This document shows, piece by piece, positions 33,038-48,513 of a DNA stretch of 64,000 nucleotides (position 1 is its first letter; the number at the start of each line of letters is the position of its first letter). Where the stretch lies: the NCBI GenBank assembly GCA_963978905.1, contig OZ022256.1, forward strand, positions 49,524,001-49,588,000. Reading direction: 5' to 3'. Under the pieces are notes generated by a model. It was not told the DNA's origin. It was given only the letters and a program-made list of their open reading frames with translations, and did not search any database. The stretch comes from Trichostrongylus colubriformis (Eukaryota; Nematoda; Chromadorea; Rhabditida; Trichostrongylidae). A program made the position numbers and the translations under genes.

Positions 33038-33301
33038 AGCAGAAAGCTCTAAAGCCACCCTGCGGGGGGCGGCGAAGCCGGTCAATCCGAGTCCAGGAGG
33101 GTGGGCACGCCGGCCCACCCTCCTGGACTCGGATTGACCGGCTTCGCCGCCCCCCGCGGGGTGGCTTTAGGGCTTTCTGCTGGTAATGTTCCAGAGTCCG
33201 AGTCCAGGAGGGTGGGCACGCCGGCCCACCCTCCTTGACTTGGATTGACCGGCTTCGCCGCCCCCCGGAGGGTGGCTTTAGGGCTTTCTGCTGGTAATGT
33301 T
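33038..33301. repeat. GC-rich palindrome with duplicated arm
   Basis: Arms from AGCAGAAAGC to GCTTTCTGCT (33038-33182) pair almost perfectly around GGGCACGCCGGCCC. A second partial unit (33196-33301) repeats the centre and the right arm. The unit contains GGGGGGCGGCGAAGCCGG and GAGTCCAGGAGGGTGGG. GC content is far above the surroundings. No TIR or target repeat was identified. Confidence 0.85.
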
Positions 33302-34997
33302 ATAGGCTCCAACGATTAAGATTAACAAATTAGCAACTAGATTAACAGCATTTCGTTTATATGCTCGCTAAAGCTGGTCTACAGCAAGAAACAGTGTCCC
33401 GATTCCGTCGCTACTTCGATGTTCTAAAGTCCTCCCGCAGCAGCTTCTCATTAGTCAGATCAGAAACTTGTTCATCTTAATAATTTCCTTATTTCAGTAC
33501 ACATAATTAGACCAATGAAAGGGATTCGTTTCATTTCAAATATTTCTTCTGTTCGCGCCCTGTATGCGCCATGTGTAAGACGGAACCTTTAGTTGGATCA
33601 ACACAAGAGGTAGAGGGTAAGACTGACTATCTCTCTATTTTTAGCTTGAAAACATTATTATAATGTTATATATGAATAACACCCGACAGGACAATCTAGC
33701 AGCAGTACACGACAGCTATTTTAAAATGAATTTTGTAGATTAAATGAAAAAAATCGAGTTTTAAGGAGATTAAAAGGAAGAAAACGGATCCTAGGAAACT
33801 ACATGGACAACTCACGTGTTATGAAGGAGATTCCTGTCCAAATTCTCCAGTGATGATCGATTGTGAACATCTTTTAGGGCAATACGGCTCTCTGAGGAAC
33901 CCATTCTAAAATCAAACACTTTTTTTGAGAATATAACCTTGTTGAGTGACATGACAACAACACGAAAAAATCAGCAAACATTTAGTACAGTAAGAGATGT
34001 ATCAAGCATTTCACGCGCTTGATATTATTATAGTTTAGTTTTTTTTTTCTTGATTGACGCCAAAAAAGCTGCGAGATCGTGATAAAACCCCGAGCAGCGC
34101 TTTTTCCATGCTATTTTCGCCACACATCTCCTCTTCTGAAATGGATGCTTTGTTTTTAGAGAGCATGTACTCCTAGTTCTCGCTTTCCCTTACCCCTGCC
34201 GCTGCCTTTCAGCGCTAGTCCGAGCAATGCTCCGCGCACCAATTCAGGGCAACTTATTAGTGCTAAATGATATCCAGCCTTTGCCGAGCATGATAAGGGA
34301 TCCATAACGGCTGGTCAGAGGCTTCAGTGGTTCCTCCTACACAAGGACGTATCTCTATGCAGCCCAGAATCGTTCGGTTCTCCTTATCAAAATTCTTTCT
34401 AAGAATTCAGTTTTCGACATGCAGTTGAAATTCCAGAATATGGAATTCACGTAGGAAATAGAGGGACGAAAAATTCCCGATTTGTTAAAAAAATTACGGT
34501 AAGCGTCTCAGCGCTCAGCGGTCCTGACTACCTCGAATTTAAAACCACTAAAATGATTATATTTTAGAACCACTTAAATGATTATTATTTTGAATATAAG
34601 CTTTTCCCGTCTTCTATTCGATTTCCTAACAAACTATGAACATAGCATATTAAACACTCGAAACACGTCGGTGCCTTGAAAATTATGAAATCTTACACGA
34701 ATCACGCGAAAAAGGTGTGCAAACACTCTGTCGGGATGTAAAAAACTAAGTGATGCCGGCCGAAATTCGCTTATCAGGGCAATAAAAATTCGCTACTGGA
34801 GATGGGCTTGATAGCCGGTTTTTACTAGCCTGATAAGGGAATTGTAATTTTCAAGACAGCCTGATAGCACACGATGATCTAATTTATTCGTCCCGAAGTG
34901 TCAGACCCAAGACTTAACAAACTTCCTCAATATAAAATCCATAATTCGATGGGAGAAGCGCTCAGCAGCCTTCCTTAATGCTTTATAAAGAGATATA
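33302..34997. other. Gene-poor stretch
   Basis: A segment at about 34040-34210 is related to one arm of the foldback at 55011-55511 (ATTTTCGCCACACATCTCC, GAGCATGTACTCCTAG). Nothing else is recognised. Confidence 0.45.
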
Positions 34998-35899
34998 TTA
35001 GGTTGTGAGGGAAGTTCTGGCCGGTTTTTCGCGTTCACAAGATAAATATGTACGAATGTCAGAGCGCGTTAACATGAATCAGCTTTCATATTGTGCTCCT
35101 CATGTAGACAAAAAAAAAGCTCTTTCTGAGTGTATTTTATTTGAAATGCCATAAGGTTTCCGAATTATTAGGGAAATTTTAAAGTACTGCGAAAATGGCA
35201 CTTTTCAGATGACTTCATTCCATGAGTTCTTGTTTAATCGAATCCCAGCAAAGGCAACCACAATTGTGAATACTGTAAGAGAAGGGTGTGAAGGACTGGA
35301 TGGGATACTTTGTCCCTGGTTTCAGAAGTGCAGAAATGAGAGCGAGTTGCTTGAATTTTCAAGTAATCAAATCGCTTTAACTAAAACGGCAGAAAGCGAT
35401 GAGCGTCCATACTTGCAAGGGATATCCACAAGTATTGGCCCTTAACAAACAAATCGTTGACCACCTCAAGTAGCCTCGACTTGAAAAAAAAACCCAAAAT
35501 GTGGTTGCCGCGCGAAACCTCGAAGCAGCCATACCCAAGCGCATCCCACAAATCCTCTTCCACTAACTAAAGCAGTTGCAGGCTGAAGCCCTTACTCGTG
35601 CATCATATACGCCATATCTAGCGTTAACTAAACCACACTTTCCCCGAACATCTGGACAGCTTCTTCAGCAGCAGTGTGTTCAGAAAGAATGGCGATTATG
35701 AATCGACTTCTTTTTCATTTCACGCATATAAATCATCAGCCCTTCATCAAATTGGGATATGAAGGCGTGCATAACGTTGAAAGAGTGTAGCGAATCAAAT
35801 AGTGCTCACTTTGTGAGAAAAGATGCACTCTGAGCCGAGTAATGATCTCACAAAGTTGCAATTGCAAAAACCGGCCAAAACTTTCCTTACAACCTAATA
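34998..35899. mobile_element. 0.9 kb TIR element, TA-flanked
   Basis: The ends TTAGGTTGTGAGGGAAGTTC and ACTTTCCTTACAACCTAA are inverted and continue through GGCCGGTTTTTGC. TA lies at 34996-34997 and 35900-35901. The minus strand has a HTAAEEAVQMFG block that resembles the N-terminal HTH region of mariner transposases, but the frame is broken (inference). Relatives: 27929-28804 (full length) and 49738-49902 (short). Confidence 0.85.
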
Positions 35900-36756
35900 G
35901 ATACAGAATGGGAATGGAAGAAAACGGAAGCACGTGAATTCTTGATGGAACTGTCGACAGAGCGCACATAGAGGTGATTGTGCCATCAGCATACCCTATG
36001 GGACAGACCTCTCTCCCTTCATAAAGTTTCTTTTGATCCAATTGTACTCTTCAAGGAATTGTGTGCTCAAAAATGATGAAATTTCATGCTAGGAAGAATA
36101 TATGAAATCTGCACGTGCATCAGATAGTGCCACGGAACATTGAATTGAGAGGATCCGTGAAATCAAGCCTCTTAAAATAATTGCATTTTACCGTCAGAAA
36201 AATGGACTTGTGATTTTCAAAAAAAAATGTTCTTGGGCAATGAACTGAGAAAACACGGTTGGTACTCCCGTATCTCTCCCAAGCACTGAATGACATGACT
36301 ATCAACCCCCCCCCCCCCCAAATCAAAACATGCTATGAGAAATGGGACCATGCGCCCTTACCTACTGTATCTTGCGCTATCTAGTATACAGGCCAGGCCA
36401 TGTGGCAGCTGCACCGCTCGTCATGACCCTATCACACAATCAAATGCGGTGACAGGGCAATGCCAAGCAATGCAGCTGCCACCCGACCCCACCAGACCAT
36501 AGATCAACTCTGTCAAGTGCGATTGAGCCCGTAGTTTCTCTAGAATCATCAAAACTTGTACAAGGAAATTGAATTATGTGAGATAAGTTGAATAATCGTC
36601 TTTGTGTAGGAGAAATTAGCACTTAAAGAGTATCGCGATTCATTATGAAAGTCACGTGCACGGCGCACTCTAAAATCATTGGTTAGCGCTGAACATGGTG
36701 CTATGTGGGAATGAGGGGTTGAGGAAGGGGAGCAAAAGCAGTTCATCCAGCTTCTG
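35900..36756. other. Intergenic stretch
   Basis: Nothing recognised. A C homopolymer lies at about 36306-36319. Confidence 0.45.
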
Positions 36757-37705
36757 TTCTTTCTCGGGTTTATATAGAGAGTATGATCGGCGCAAGCTCC
36801 GCCAAAGGTGGATGGAGCTAGGCTTGGTTCTTATGCGTTCTGTACGCTTAGTTCAGCCCCTACCCACTCCTAACTTGCACGACCCCTCCAGGCTGCACTT
36901 GAGATAAGGCCCTACCTGATCCTAACTTGCCCGATCTCTACAGGCCCACCCTTAATTAAGCCGATTTTTTGACCATTCCTGCGCGAGCTTACGGTGGGCG
37001 GAGCTGGTTAGTTCCTAATGAGCTCCGTACAATTTGGTCAACCGCTACCCATCCCCTACTTGCCCGACCTCTCCACGTTGCAGTTGAGTTGAGAATGGAT
37101 TATGTGACAAATAAACGGACACAGACACACGCACACACGCAAACACACCAAACTTCTGGTTTATATATAAGTAATGGGTATGATTCCATTCCTAACTTGC
37201 CTCTCATGTGCTCCGTATTTTGGCTTACCCGAACCCATCCCTAACTTGCCCGACCTCTTCAGGCCCATTCCTAGCTTGCCTGATTTTTGGTAACTGAGCG
37301 TGGACTTGAATTTGAGCACCGGCAGTTTCCGCGCAAGCCCCACCTACAGTGGACGGAGCTAGGCTTAGTTCTCATGTGCTCTGTACGCTTACTTAAGCTC
37401 CTACCTAATTCTAACTTGCTCGACTTCTCCAGACAGCAGTTCAGCTAAGAAAGCATTACCCGGTGAGCATTCTCATGTGCTCTGTACGCTTACTTAAGCT
37501 TAGCCCGCCCACAGTGAGCGGAGCTGGGCTTAGTTCTTATGTGCTCTGTACGCTTGAGTCAGGCCCTACCCAATTCCAACTTGCCCGACCTCTCCAGGCT
37601 GCAGTTCAGTTAAGAATGCATTATGCGATGAGCGGACAGACAGACACACAGACAGACGGACAGACAAACAAACACACCAAACTTCTGGTTTATATATAGA
37701 GTATG
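36757..37705. repeat. Degenerate dispersed-repeat array
   Basis: Several overlapping degenerate copies of one unit are present. Recurring blocks are CTTAGTTCTCATGTGCTCTG, TAACTTGCCCGACCTCTCC, a GACAGACAGACACAC tract and CAAACTTCTGGTTTATATAT. The unit end with a microsatellite and GGTTTATATAT looks like the 3' end of a retroposon, but no coding part is nearby. Confidence 0.65.
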
Positions 37706-39139
37706 ATTGGCTCCAACACACTATAATTCTTCAGTCGCCATCGCACCTTCGTGTCCTTTCCCAACCTGCCCTTGCTGCTTTGTTTGTCTTATAATGATGC
37801 GGATTTGTATGTATTGCTTTAAAATATCCCTCCCATAACCATTCACCGCCCAAATCACTACTGAAATAGGCTTTCGTTCAAATGGAAGTAATTTTCGAAG
37901 AGGACCAAGAACCAATCAAGAACAACACGTGAGCAGCACGCGCTGATATCGTTTTTGTTAATGGCCACTATATGCACACGAAACCTTTCAATATTCTGAA
38001 AACATGCAGTAATTCAGATGAAGGAGGGAGGTCTAGAAGTAAGCTGAATGCTTCAATTCAACATGGAGAAGAATGCGTGTAAATAAGTATAAATCACTTG
38101 TAACTCTGGGGATGGATAAACCCCATAAACGCCGGAGTCATCACTTTCTCAAAGGTGAGTCCCCCTTGATGAACCTTGCCATGAAAATTTGTTTCACTTC
38201 AGTGCCCCTAATCGGGTACCTTTTTTCTCAAATCATATGCCACTATGAATCGTCATGTGAAAACCTGGTGGAAACCAGTGAGGGAAACCCGACCTATGGA
38301 CACGTTAAACTACTATTCGTACGAAACTAGATTCGCGACCATTGCTTGCATTGCACTGAATACTCATAGGTACTGACTCATAGGCGAGCATATTACGCAG
38401 AGTTAATTGATATGCTATTAAAATAATCAAGAAATGAAAAAGAGCAAGTATGGCGCAACCCAGAGAAACAATTGAAACAACAGATCACAGAAGCAATGCG
38501 GAAATGCCACGGCATAATGGAATCACCGATTAATGGTATCCTCGCTGCCCGACTGCGCGGCATCTCCGTCAATTTCGCACTTGAATCGATATGTTCGTTA
38601 TTGTGTGGCATGAGGCCAGCGATTTTCGAACACACCCAGGTCAACTCGACGTAGACACGTGCCCAGGAAGCAGCTGATGAGCGCGCGACATCTGGTTAAT
38701 CACTGGATCGCCATGAAATGAAATGATTTATTTAGAAATCGACTATTTCGTATAAAGCGATGGTTTGTTACATGATGAGCAAATGATATATTAAAAGTAT
38801 AAGGATAGCCACCGAGTTCAGAATAGCTACAGTACAGGCAGATGGTCACCAAAAATGGCATTAATGCAAACATAAACGTGATTTGAAGAATAATGAGGAA
38901 TATCCGAGTGGAACATACTAGCCTTTGCAAAATTAGCAGTACTTAGAAGTGTTAATACTCTACTCATTCACAATCACTTAATCAATCATCAACAGAATTC
39001 TAAGACACTGCCACAACCTACTAATCCAAAAAAACCATGACAATATATAAAAACCTGACGTCTATGAAAATTGCCAAATCTTTAACCGATATAGTATAAG
39101 TAAGAGAACTAACGAGGTATTACTACTGTGAATAGTGGT
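37706..39139. other. Intergenic stretch and 3' flank of the TRXR gene
   Basis: No gene is recognised. A minus-strand AATAAA at about 38728 is a possible distal polyadenylation signal for the thioredoxin reductase gene. A 60-codon frame at 38472-38654 has no known match. Confidence 0.4.
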
Positions 39140-39222
39140 GGGGTTTCAAGCGAATCCGTATCAGAACGATAGCGCTCAATGAGTTTAGCCAGCGTCCGTC
39201 ACAAAGCGGAACATCATCCACC
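39140..39222 (-). promoter_or_regulatory. Candidate SECIS element (3' UTR)
   Basis: On the minus strand, the non-Watson-Crick core UGAC (39201-39198) faces UGAU (39163-39160), fitting the UGAN/KGAW quartet. Above it, GGACG pairs with CGUUC, then one mismatch, then UGGC pairs with GCUA. Unpaired AAA (39186-39184) sits in the apical loop 11 nt after the core, as in eukaryotic SECIS elements. A short lower helix (GUUCCG/CGGAUU region) is interrupted by an internal loop. It lies about 150 nt downstream of the Sec TGA. Pairing was done by eye. Confidence 0.75.
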
Positions 39223-39346
39223 CCTACAGGTTCCTTCATCAGATCGTATCATATCAACCACTCGCAATCACACAAGTATTTGAAATCATGATTGTGTCAT
39301 TACAGTGAAGTATCACCTATGAATGATCTGACGAAAGGAACCGAAT

Positions 39347-43288
<3,942 letters not shown>

Positions 43289-43808
43289 CTGAAATCAAAT
43301 TATATGTGCAAATATGCGGAACTTTCGCGAGCTTTCCAATAGGGTCAATGGTAGAATATAGTACATTTGGTCCTCGAACAGCATTTTCAACTGCTTCAAA
43401 AGGACGAGTCAGTAATGAATAACGTCGAATAAATCAAACCGTAGAAGAACAAAGCGCGGGACTCACTTTTCACGATCGCGCATGAGTTAACAGCGATAAG
43501 CCCTTACTGCATTACATACAAAACCCCAAAACCAATGTGTTGCTACAATGCAGACAAATTTCTTTTAGCAACATTCCGTAAGTTGCAGGTAACACCGTTA
43601 AGCGGATATAGGTAAATGGTGTAACGCCCCGGGGCCGTATGCTATCCTCTCCCGGCCGGGGAGACGTCCCCGGCCGGGTAAGATCCCCGGCCGGGGACGC
43701 TTCCCGACCAGCCGTATGCTATGCTGCCGGGAGCTCCTCGGGGAGGAAAAGACGCAGAGTTGCATTGGCGCGTACTTTCAAAAGACCTTTTTTGTAACCG
43801 TGTGTCAG

Positions 43809-43940
43809 GCAAGTGATAATGGAGCACATGATTGGACACTGTTCAACCATTACAACCACAGCAATTTCAGAATAAACGGAACAACTATTTTGACTGAAAC
43901 TTCATACGATGTGGTATTTGAAGGTGCTGATCACGCATAG
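43809..43940 (+). CDS. Exon-like fragment inside the GC-rich TIR element
   Basis: An acceptor-like TGTGTCAG is followed by an open frame of 43 codons ending in TAG (contains DWTLFNHYNHSNF and NGTTILTETSYDVVF). The composition is protein-like and two potential N-glycosylation sites (NHS, NGT) suit a secreted protein. The family is unknown. It could be a captured terminal exon or a chance frame. Confidence 0.25.
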   Translation, partial: ASDNGAHDWTLFNHYNHSNFRINGTTILTETSYDVVFEGADHA

Positions 43941-44075
43941 GATATTATCTACAAATACCTGGACGGTTCGGCGCGACAGTAATTTTCACTAAGTTATAAG
44001 TAATTTTAACTAAATTCAACCGAACAATGTAGCACTAATCTGGTGGTGAACTACATAAACGCAGAACAGAACGAC

Positions 44076-44198
44076 ATGTTCTCAAAGATAGTACTGATTA
44101 TGCTTGTATTTTGCATTCTTTTATCAAATTCAATGACGCCATGTAGCGTGAGCGTCAGAAATGAGTGTTTATTCCGTGATCTGTACCCCAACAGTGCT
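44076..44198 (+). pseudogene. Signal-peptide exon-like fragment, cut by a MITE
   Basis: The ATG begins MFSKIVLIMLVFCILLSN, a strong signal-peptide pattern, followed by PCSVSVRNECLF (two cysteines). The frame runs into the MITE at 44193, which truncates it. It may be the first exon of a secreted-protein gene caught in the TIR element. No downstream exon could be joined. Confidence 0.3.
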
Positions 44199-44397
44199 GT
44201 CGCAGTGAGGGGGGGGCATCCCACTACTAGACCCTATTTTTATCAAAGCTAAGAAGGAGAAAGGAGCGCTTTCCTTCTTCCTTCAAGGCTTAGGCAAAAA
44301 TACACGTTTGAATGAGCAGGATGACCCCACAAAAATCCTAAAGTACTCAGGTGTGAAGCTTTTTGTGAGAAACCCCCTCCCCCACTGCGATAGCACC
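44193..44397. mobile_element. hAT-like MITE nested in the GC-rich TIR element
   Basis: The ends AGTGCTGTCGCAGTGAGGGG and the complement of CCCCCACTGCGATAGCACC are inverted. CCCCAAC occurs at both flanks (44186-44192 and about 44397-44403). Internal blocks CAAGGCTTAGGCAAAAATAC and TGAGCAGGATGACCCC match the 42904-43064 copy. Confidence 0.8.
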
Positions 44398-44943
44398 CCC
44401 AACCACCTCCTCTGCAACTTTTGGGGTTGTAATGGTTGAAAAATAATCCAAAACAGAACACAAAACTCAAGTGACCACAAAGCAAAAACATACACGAAAA
44501 TTTTGCAATCAGAATAAAAATATTGATCCCTAAAACTTTGCCAGTAAGAACACCACCAAATCGTACGTTACTTAAAAAACAAAAGATGTACAAAGTGCGC
44601 GAATTTCGAGGTTGTTGACTAACAGTTGACTAAGAGCACTCTCTCGGACAAGTGCAGGACCTAAAGTTGAAATTAGAACCAGAAGGCGAGCGCTGTGCTC
44701 CAAAAATACTGTTATACAGCAGTTTTCCTCTGATCAGTTTCGAAAATAGTGTGCGCCGGCGCAAATGCTTCGCTCCGCGGTCACGAGATTACTGTATCCC
44801 CGACGCTTCCCGACCCCTTGGCGGTCGGGGACGCATCCCCGAGATTTGGTGGGCGGAGCCTCTTCCCGACGGCTGGTTGGGGAGGCATAGCATACGCCGT
44901 CGGGGACCCATCCCCGGCCGGGAGAGGATAGCATACGGCCCCC

Positions 44944-47288
44944 GTTCTTCGCGGTCCATAGCCGTCAATCACTGTGACAGTGAGCAATAACGTTCGAGGC
45001 AAAGCAAGGAATTAAGAAACTCTTAACGGCACGATGAACAACAGGCCAAATGGCCTCCATACGGAAACCCAACCTTCCCATGCCCCGCCCAACGATCAAT
45101 ACGGTTAATCAATCTTGATCTGGAACGTCAACAAATAGTTGCTAATCGTTTCGCTGGGCTTAGATGATTTCTTTGCATTCATAACTTGGTATTACTGATA
45201 ATCGTGAAATCGTACATAACTTATGAAGACGTATCGCACAAGTTTTTCGTGAGATCTCACTACTGATTTATTGAGCAACACAGTTTACGTAAACACTGGC
45301 GCGTGAATCATAACAATAAAATTGTCTCCGATTTCCGTGGCGGCTGAATTTTCACAAGGAAGAATGGGGCGTGAAATCCTTACCAGAGCACGAAATTTCT
45401 TGGATGGTCAATATTGTACTATAACGGGGGCAAAGCTATGGATTGTTATCGCCAGACATCGAGTGATGTGTTCACACCTTCATTCTCATGTTGTTCCTCC
45501 TCACGGACAACACATGGCCCCAAGCAGGATAAGCCGTGCTAGGGTGAACACAGCTCTAGCGAGTATGGGATGGATTCGGCTTCTAAAGGGAATCGGTAGG
45601 TGAAACCCTCGGTATCAAGTGCTTTTAAGCGCTAGAAACGATAGAAAAGACCGATCAGGTGGGCCTTGCAATCGGTAAACGTATGAGATGACGATGTAGC
45701 ATTCACACACACACACACTCGGACGCAACCTTGAGAATCGATTCGTAAAATACCCGAAAATGGGTAAAAGTGTTTGTGAACCGGTCCTCGTGAGACATCG
45801 GTGAGTGGTGGGAGTACATTGGAACGACGATCCACATCTTATGGTTGGGGTGAGGAGATTGGGTCTGTTGGCTTGTTGATCGGCTATTTTCTGAGTTTTG
45901 TAGATCCCATCAGCAGGATTGACATAGTATGGAGAGAGATGAGCAAACTCGTTTCAAAGCAGCTGATCCTCGCTTCTTCACTGACGATACGGCACACAGT
46001 CATTTGGCTCTCACATACCTACTTGCGAAAACACATGTTCGCAAGTGCTTCCAATAACCCAATTGGCAGCCTTGTCATTGGTTTGTACATACTATGGCAC
46101 CACAGTAACCAGGCGGTTGGCTAAGCACCTGTGAAACATACACAGATATTGGTAGTTAGAAATCGTAGCTCACAGCGATCTGTCGGCGACCTCATCTGTC
46201 TATAAAACCCCACCTAATGGAATATGTACACTACCGAAGCGGAGGACTCGAATACACCTGTGGCATTCCAACTGGTTTTGCTTTAGGTATCCTCACTCGA
46301 GACGACCTTTTATTGCAATCAAAACATCGATAAACATGTTTTGGTGAAAGCCAATTACCTCATGAAACTCCCATTGATTTCCACTGCACGATATAATTTT
46401 GTAAAAAAAAAGTAAATACTGCTTACAACTTCGTCGATTAATCTGTCGAGAATAAGAGCAACGAGCTGATGGAAAGACGAGTTTTGCAAAGATACATATG
46501 AGTTATACAGCTATCAAATGCTAATAGGTTGGTGCATAACTATGCGGCTCTTCATTGTTGGTTTTTCTGTAGAGGAAATTAACGTTCTGACGACTAATAA
46601 ATGGGAAGCTGCCTTCAATATGGTGGCAAAAACGCTTTTAAGTCATTTAAACAGGTTTTTGCCAAATAAAATTGCTGGAAAAAGCCGCATCAATTATGCC
46701 CAATCCAATACGAATTAGTGCTACAGTAGTTGCAAGATCTCGGAAGGATGAATGAGAGATATAGGTCAGAGATGCTTAGAAATAACCCAGCATTCTAAAA
46801 TGTGCCTAGCATACGACTCTCATTGCGCGTTGTAGGATTTATACTCGGCTGTCGTGATTAACGCGACGCGCAGCAACGCGTAGCACGCATTAGCCGACAT
46901 TGAGCGGCGGGAAATCGTGGGAGCCACGATAATCGTTCGTTAAGTATAAATGCTGTCTGAAAGCTTAGGAGCATCGTACTATAAACTGATCTACATGAAA
47001 GAGCCAGTGTTCACGGCATTCCATCTTCTGCCAACTGCAAAATGATAAAAGGACTTCTGAGCAAAGAGATCTTTTCGCATAAAGATTTTCCCGTACTAGA
47101 TTGATTCCATGGACAAAGAATTTTGATAGAGCGCTCTCTAAGCCTTTCGCTACTCATGTGTTCGAATAAAAGGCCCTGCATAAGGAACGATCATGAAAAT
47201 GAGAACTTTGCATGAAGTGGAATGTTTTGGAAAACATAAAATGAAGAGCCAAGAGGAAAGTATTATCAGTGAATAGATGTGGTACCTT
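44944..47288. other. Gene-poor stretch
   Basis: Frames up to 107 codons (for example 45801-46124) show no recognisable domain. A CA microsatellite lies around 45702-45717. Around 46850-46965 is a small GC-rich segment with inverted ends resembling GGATTTATACT / AGTATAAAT, possibly another MITE. Confidence 0.4.
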
Positions 47289-47619
47289 CAGTGAGAAATG
47301 ATAACAAAAACGATGACTCCAAGCAATTCAAACCCGGAACCGCATGGACTAGAGTGTAGCGTAATCCTTGATTCGACGGTGGGTGTATATCACTAGGACA
47401 AAACCGTCGCGTGGCCGTGTTCGGCACGCGACGATATGGTGCGAGCTATGCGCGCCCCATTAGTTGGGTCCTGAAGCGATTACGCATAGAATGAGGCGTA
47501 GAGCAGTGTCATCGCTTCAAGACCCAGTGAGAAATGATAACAAAAACGATGACTCCAAGCAATTCAAACCCGGAACCTCATGGACTAGAGTGTAGCGTAA
47601 TCCTTGTCGATTCGACGGT
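47289..47619. repeat. Direct 92-95 bp duplication flanking a 144-bp insert
   Basis: The block GTGAGAAATGATAACAAAAA through GATTCGACGGT occurs at 47289-47380 and again at 47525-47619, with one substitution and a TC insertion. The segment between (47381-47524) contains TTGGGTCCTGAAGCGATTAC, related to the MITE at 11194-11429, and GCGACG-rich inverted words. It is far longer than any normal target duplication. Confidence 0.85.
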
Positions 47620-47864
47620 TACTCTCCCTGTTTAGCTCTTTTGTCACGTTCTGACCTTTCTTGGGTCGTCACAGTGTAACTTACAGCCGATCAGAGGGCC
47701 CGGAGAGCCCGGGAAATTCCTCACTCACTTTAACACGACAGTGGGAAGTATAAAATCATCATAAGCGCCGCCATCTTAAGAAAAAAGAAAAAAAGCAAAA
47801 AACTCGATTCTATCCCCATCGAAAAACGAGGAAAAATAATAAATTTGAAAAGGAATGAGAGCTT

Positions 47865-48305
47865 ATGGCAGTATTCATCCACTTATTCAGCTTTTTTCTA
47901 ATTTCATTTTCTTACTCTTCCTGTTCCACATATTCTCTTCTTATTAAAGCAGGAATTCCTGTTCCACATATTCTCTCATTATTAAAGCAGGAACCACTTT
48001 TCGATAGTTTTAAGATAATCGTTGGTAATTTTGCATTTGCTGATGAAAGAGCATATGCTAGAATGAATAATGCCATAAGCATACCATGCATTGTTTCATC
48101 GCAAAATAAGCTGCTACAATATTGTTTAATTAGTGCATTAATCGGTACGTTTTCAAAATCACCACATTTCTACGGTGTTATACCAATTATTCAACGTAAT
48201 CGCCTCACACTCGAACACCGAGGAGAAATGAATGAAAGTGATCGCGAACTATTAATTTGTTGGATGCGCCACGCATCCACCTCTGTTCAGAATCGTAATA
48301 CATAG
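47865..48305 (+). CDS. Hypothetical ORF, 146 codons
   Basis: This is an uninterrupted frame from ATG with a hydrophobic start (LFSFFLISFSYSS) and an internal duplication of about 35 bp (TTCCTGTTCCACATATTCTC, twice). The remainder is protein-like but not recognised. The region is AT-rich, so a chance frame is possible. Confidence 0.22.
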   Translation: MAVFIHLFSFFLISFSYSSCSTYSLLIKAGIPVPHILSLLKQEPLFDSFKIIVGNFAFADERAYARMNNAISIPCIVSSQNKLLQYCLISALIGTFSKSPHFYGVIPIIQRNRLTLEHRGEMNESDRELLICWMRHASTSVQNRNT

Positions 48306-48419
48306 TGCGATTTGGTTATGCAATGATCTACTAGGCTCAGATTATTTACAAATGTGTTTCTATCCTCTCAGACGAGTTTGGCACCTTCCTACCGAATCCC
48401 TTGGGATGGAGTGCACGGT

Positions 48420-48513
48420 TGGCTTAAGTGGGCATGTCTGGAATATGATCCCAGGACCATGGGAGTGGAAGCGGTGCTAGACCTATTACACCATCTCCGC
48501 CTTGTAGAATGCT
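48420..48513 (-). repeat. tRNA-like / SINE-like unit
   Basis: The minus strand begins GGCGGAGATGGTGTAATAGG and TCTAGCAC, an A-box of tRNA type like that at 6655-6728. The B-box is decayed (GGGATCATATTCC). Confidence 0.4.

Larger units (their letters stand above)
43631..44943. mobile_element. GC-rich TIR element carrying exon-like frames
   Basis: Inverted ends GGGGCCGTATGCTATCCTCT with the following CCCGGCCGGGGA lie at 43631 and, complemented, at 44943. The arms (about 110-150 bp) are made of CCCCGGCCGGG-like small palindromes and an inner CCGTATGCTATGC copy. The middle is AT-rich and contains reading frames at 43809-43940 and 44076-44198. A younger hAT-like MITE is inserted at 44193. No transposase and no clear target repeat were found. 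It lies 340 bp upstream of the TRXR first exon. Confidence 0.7.
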
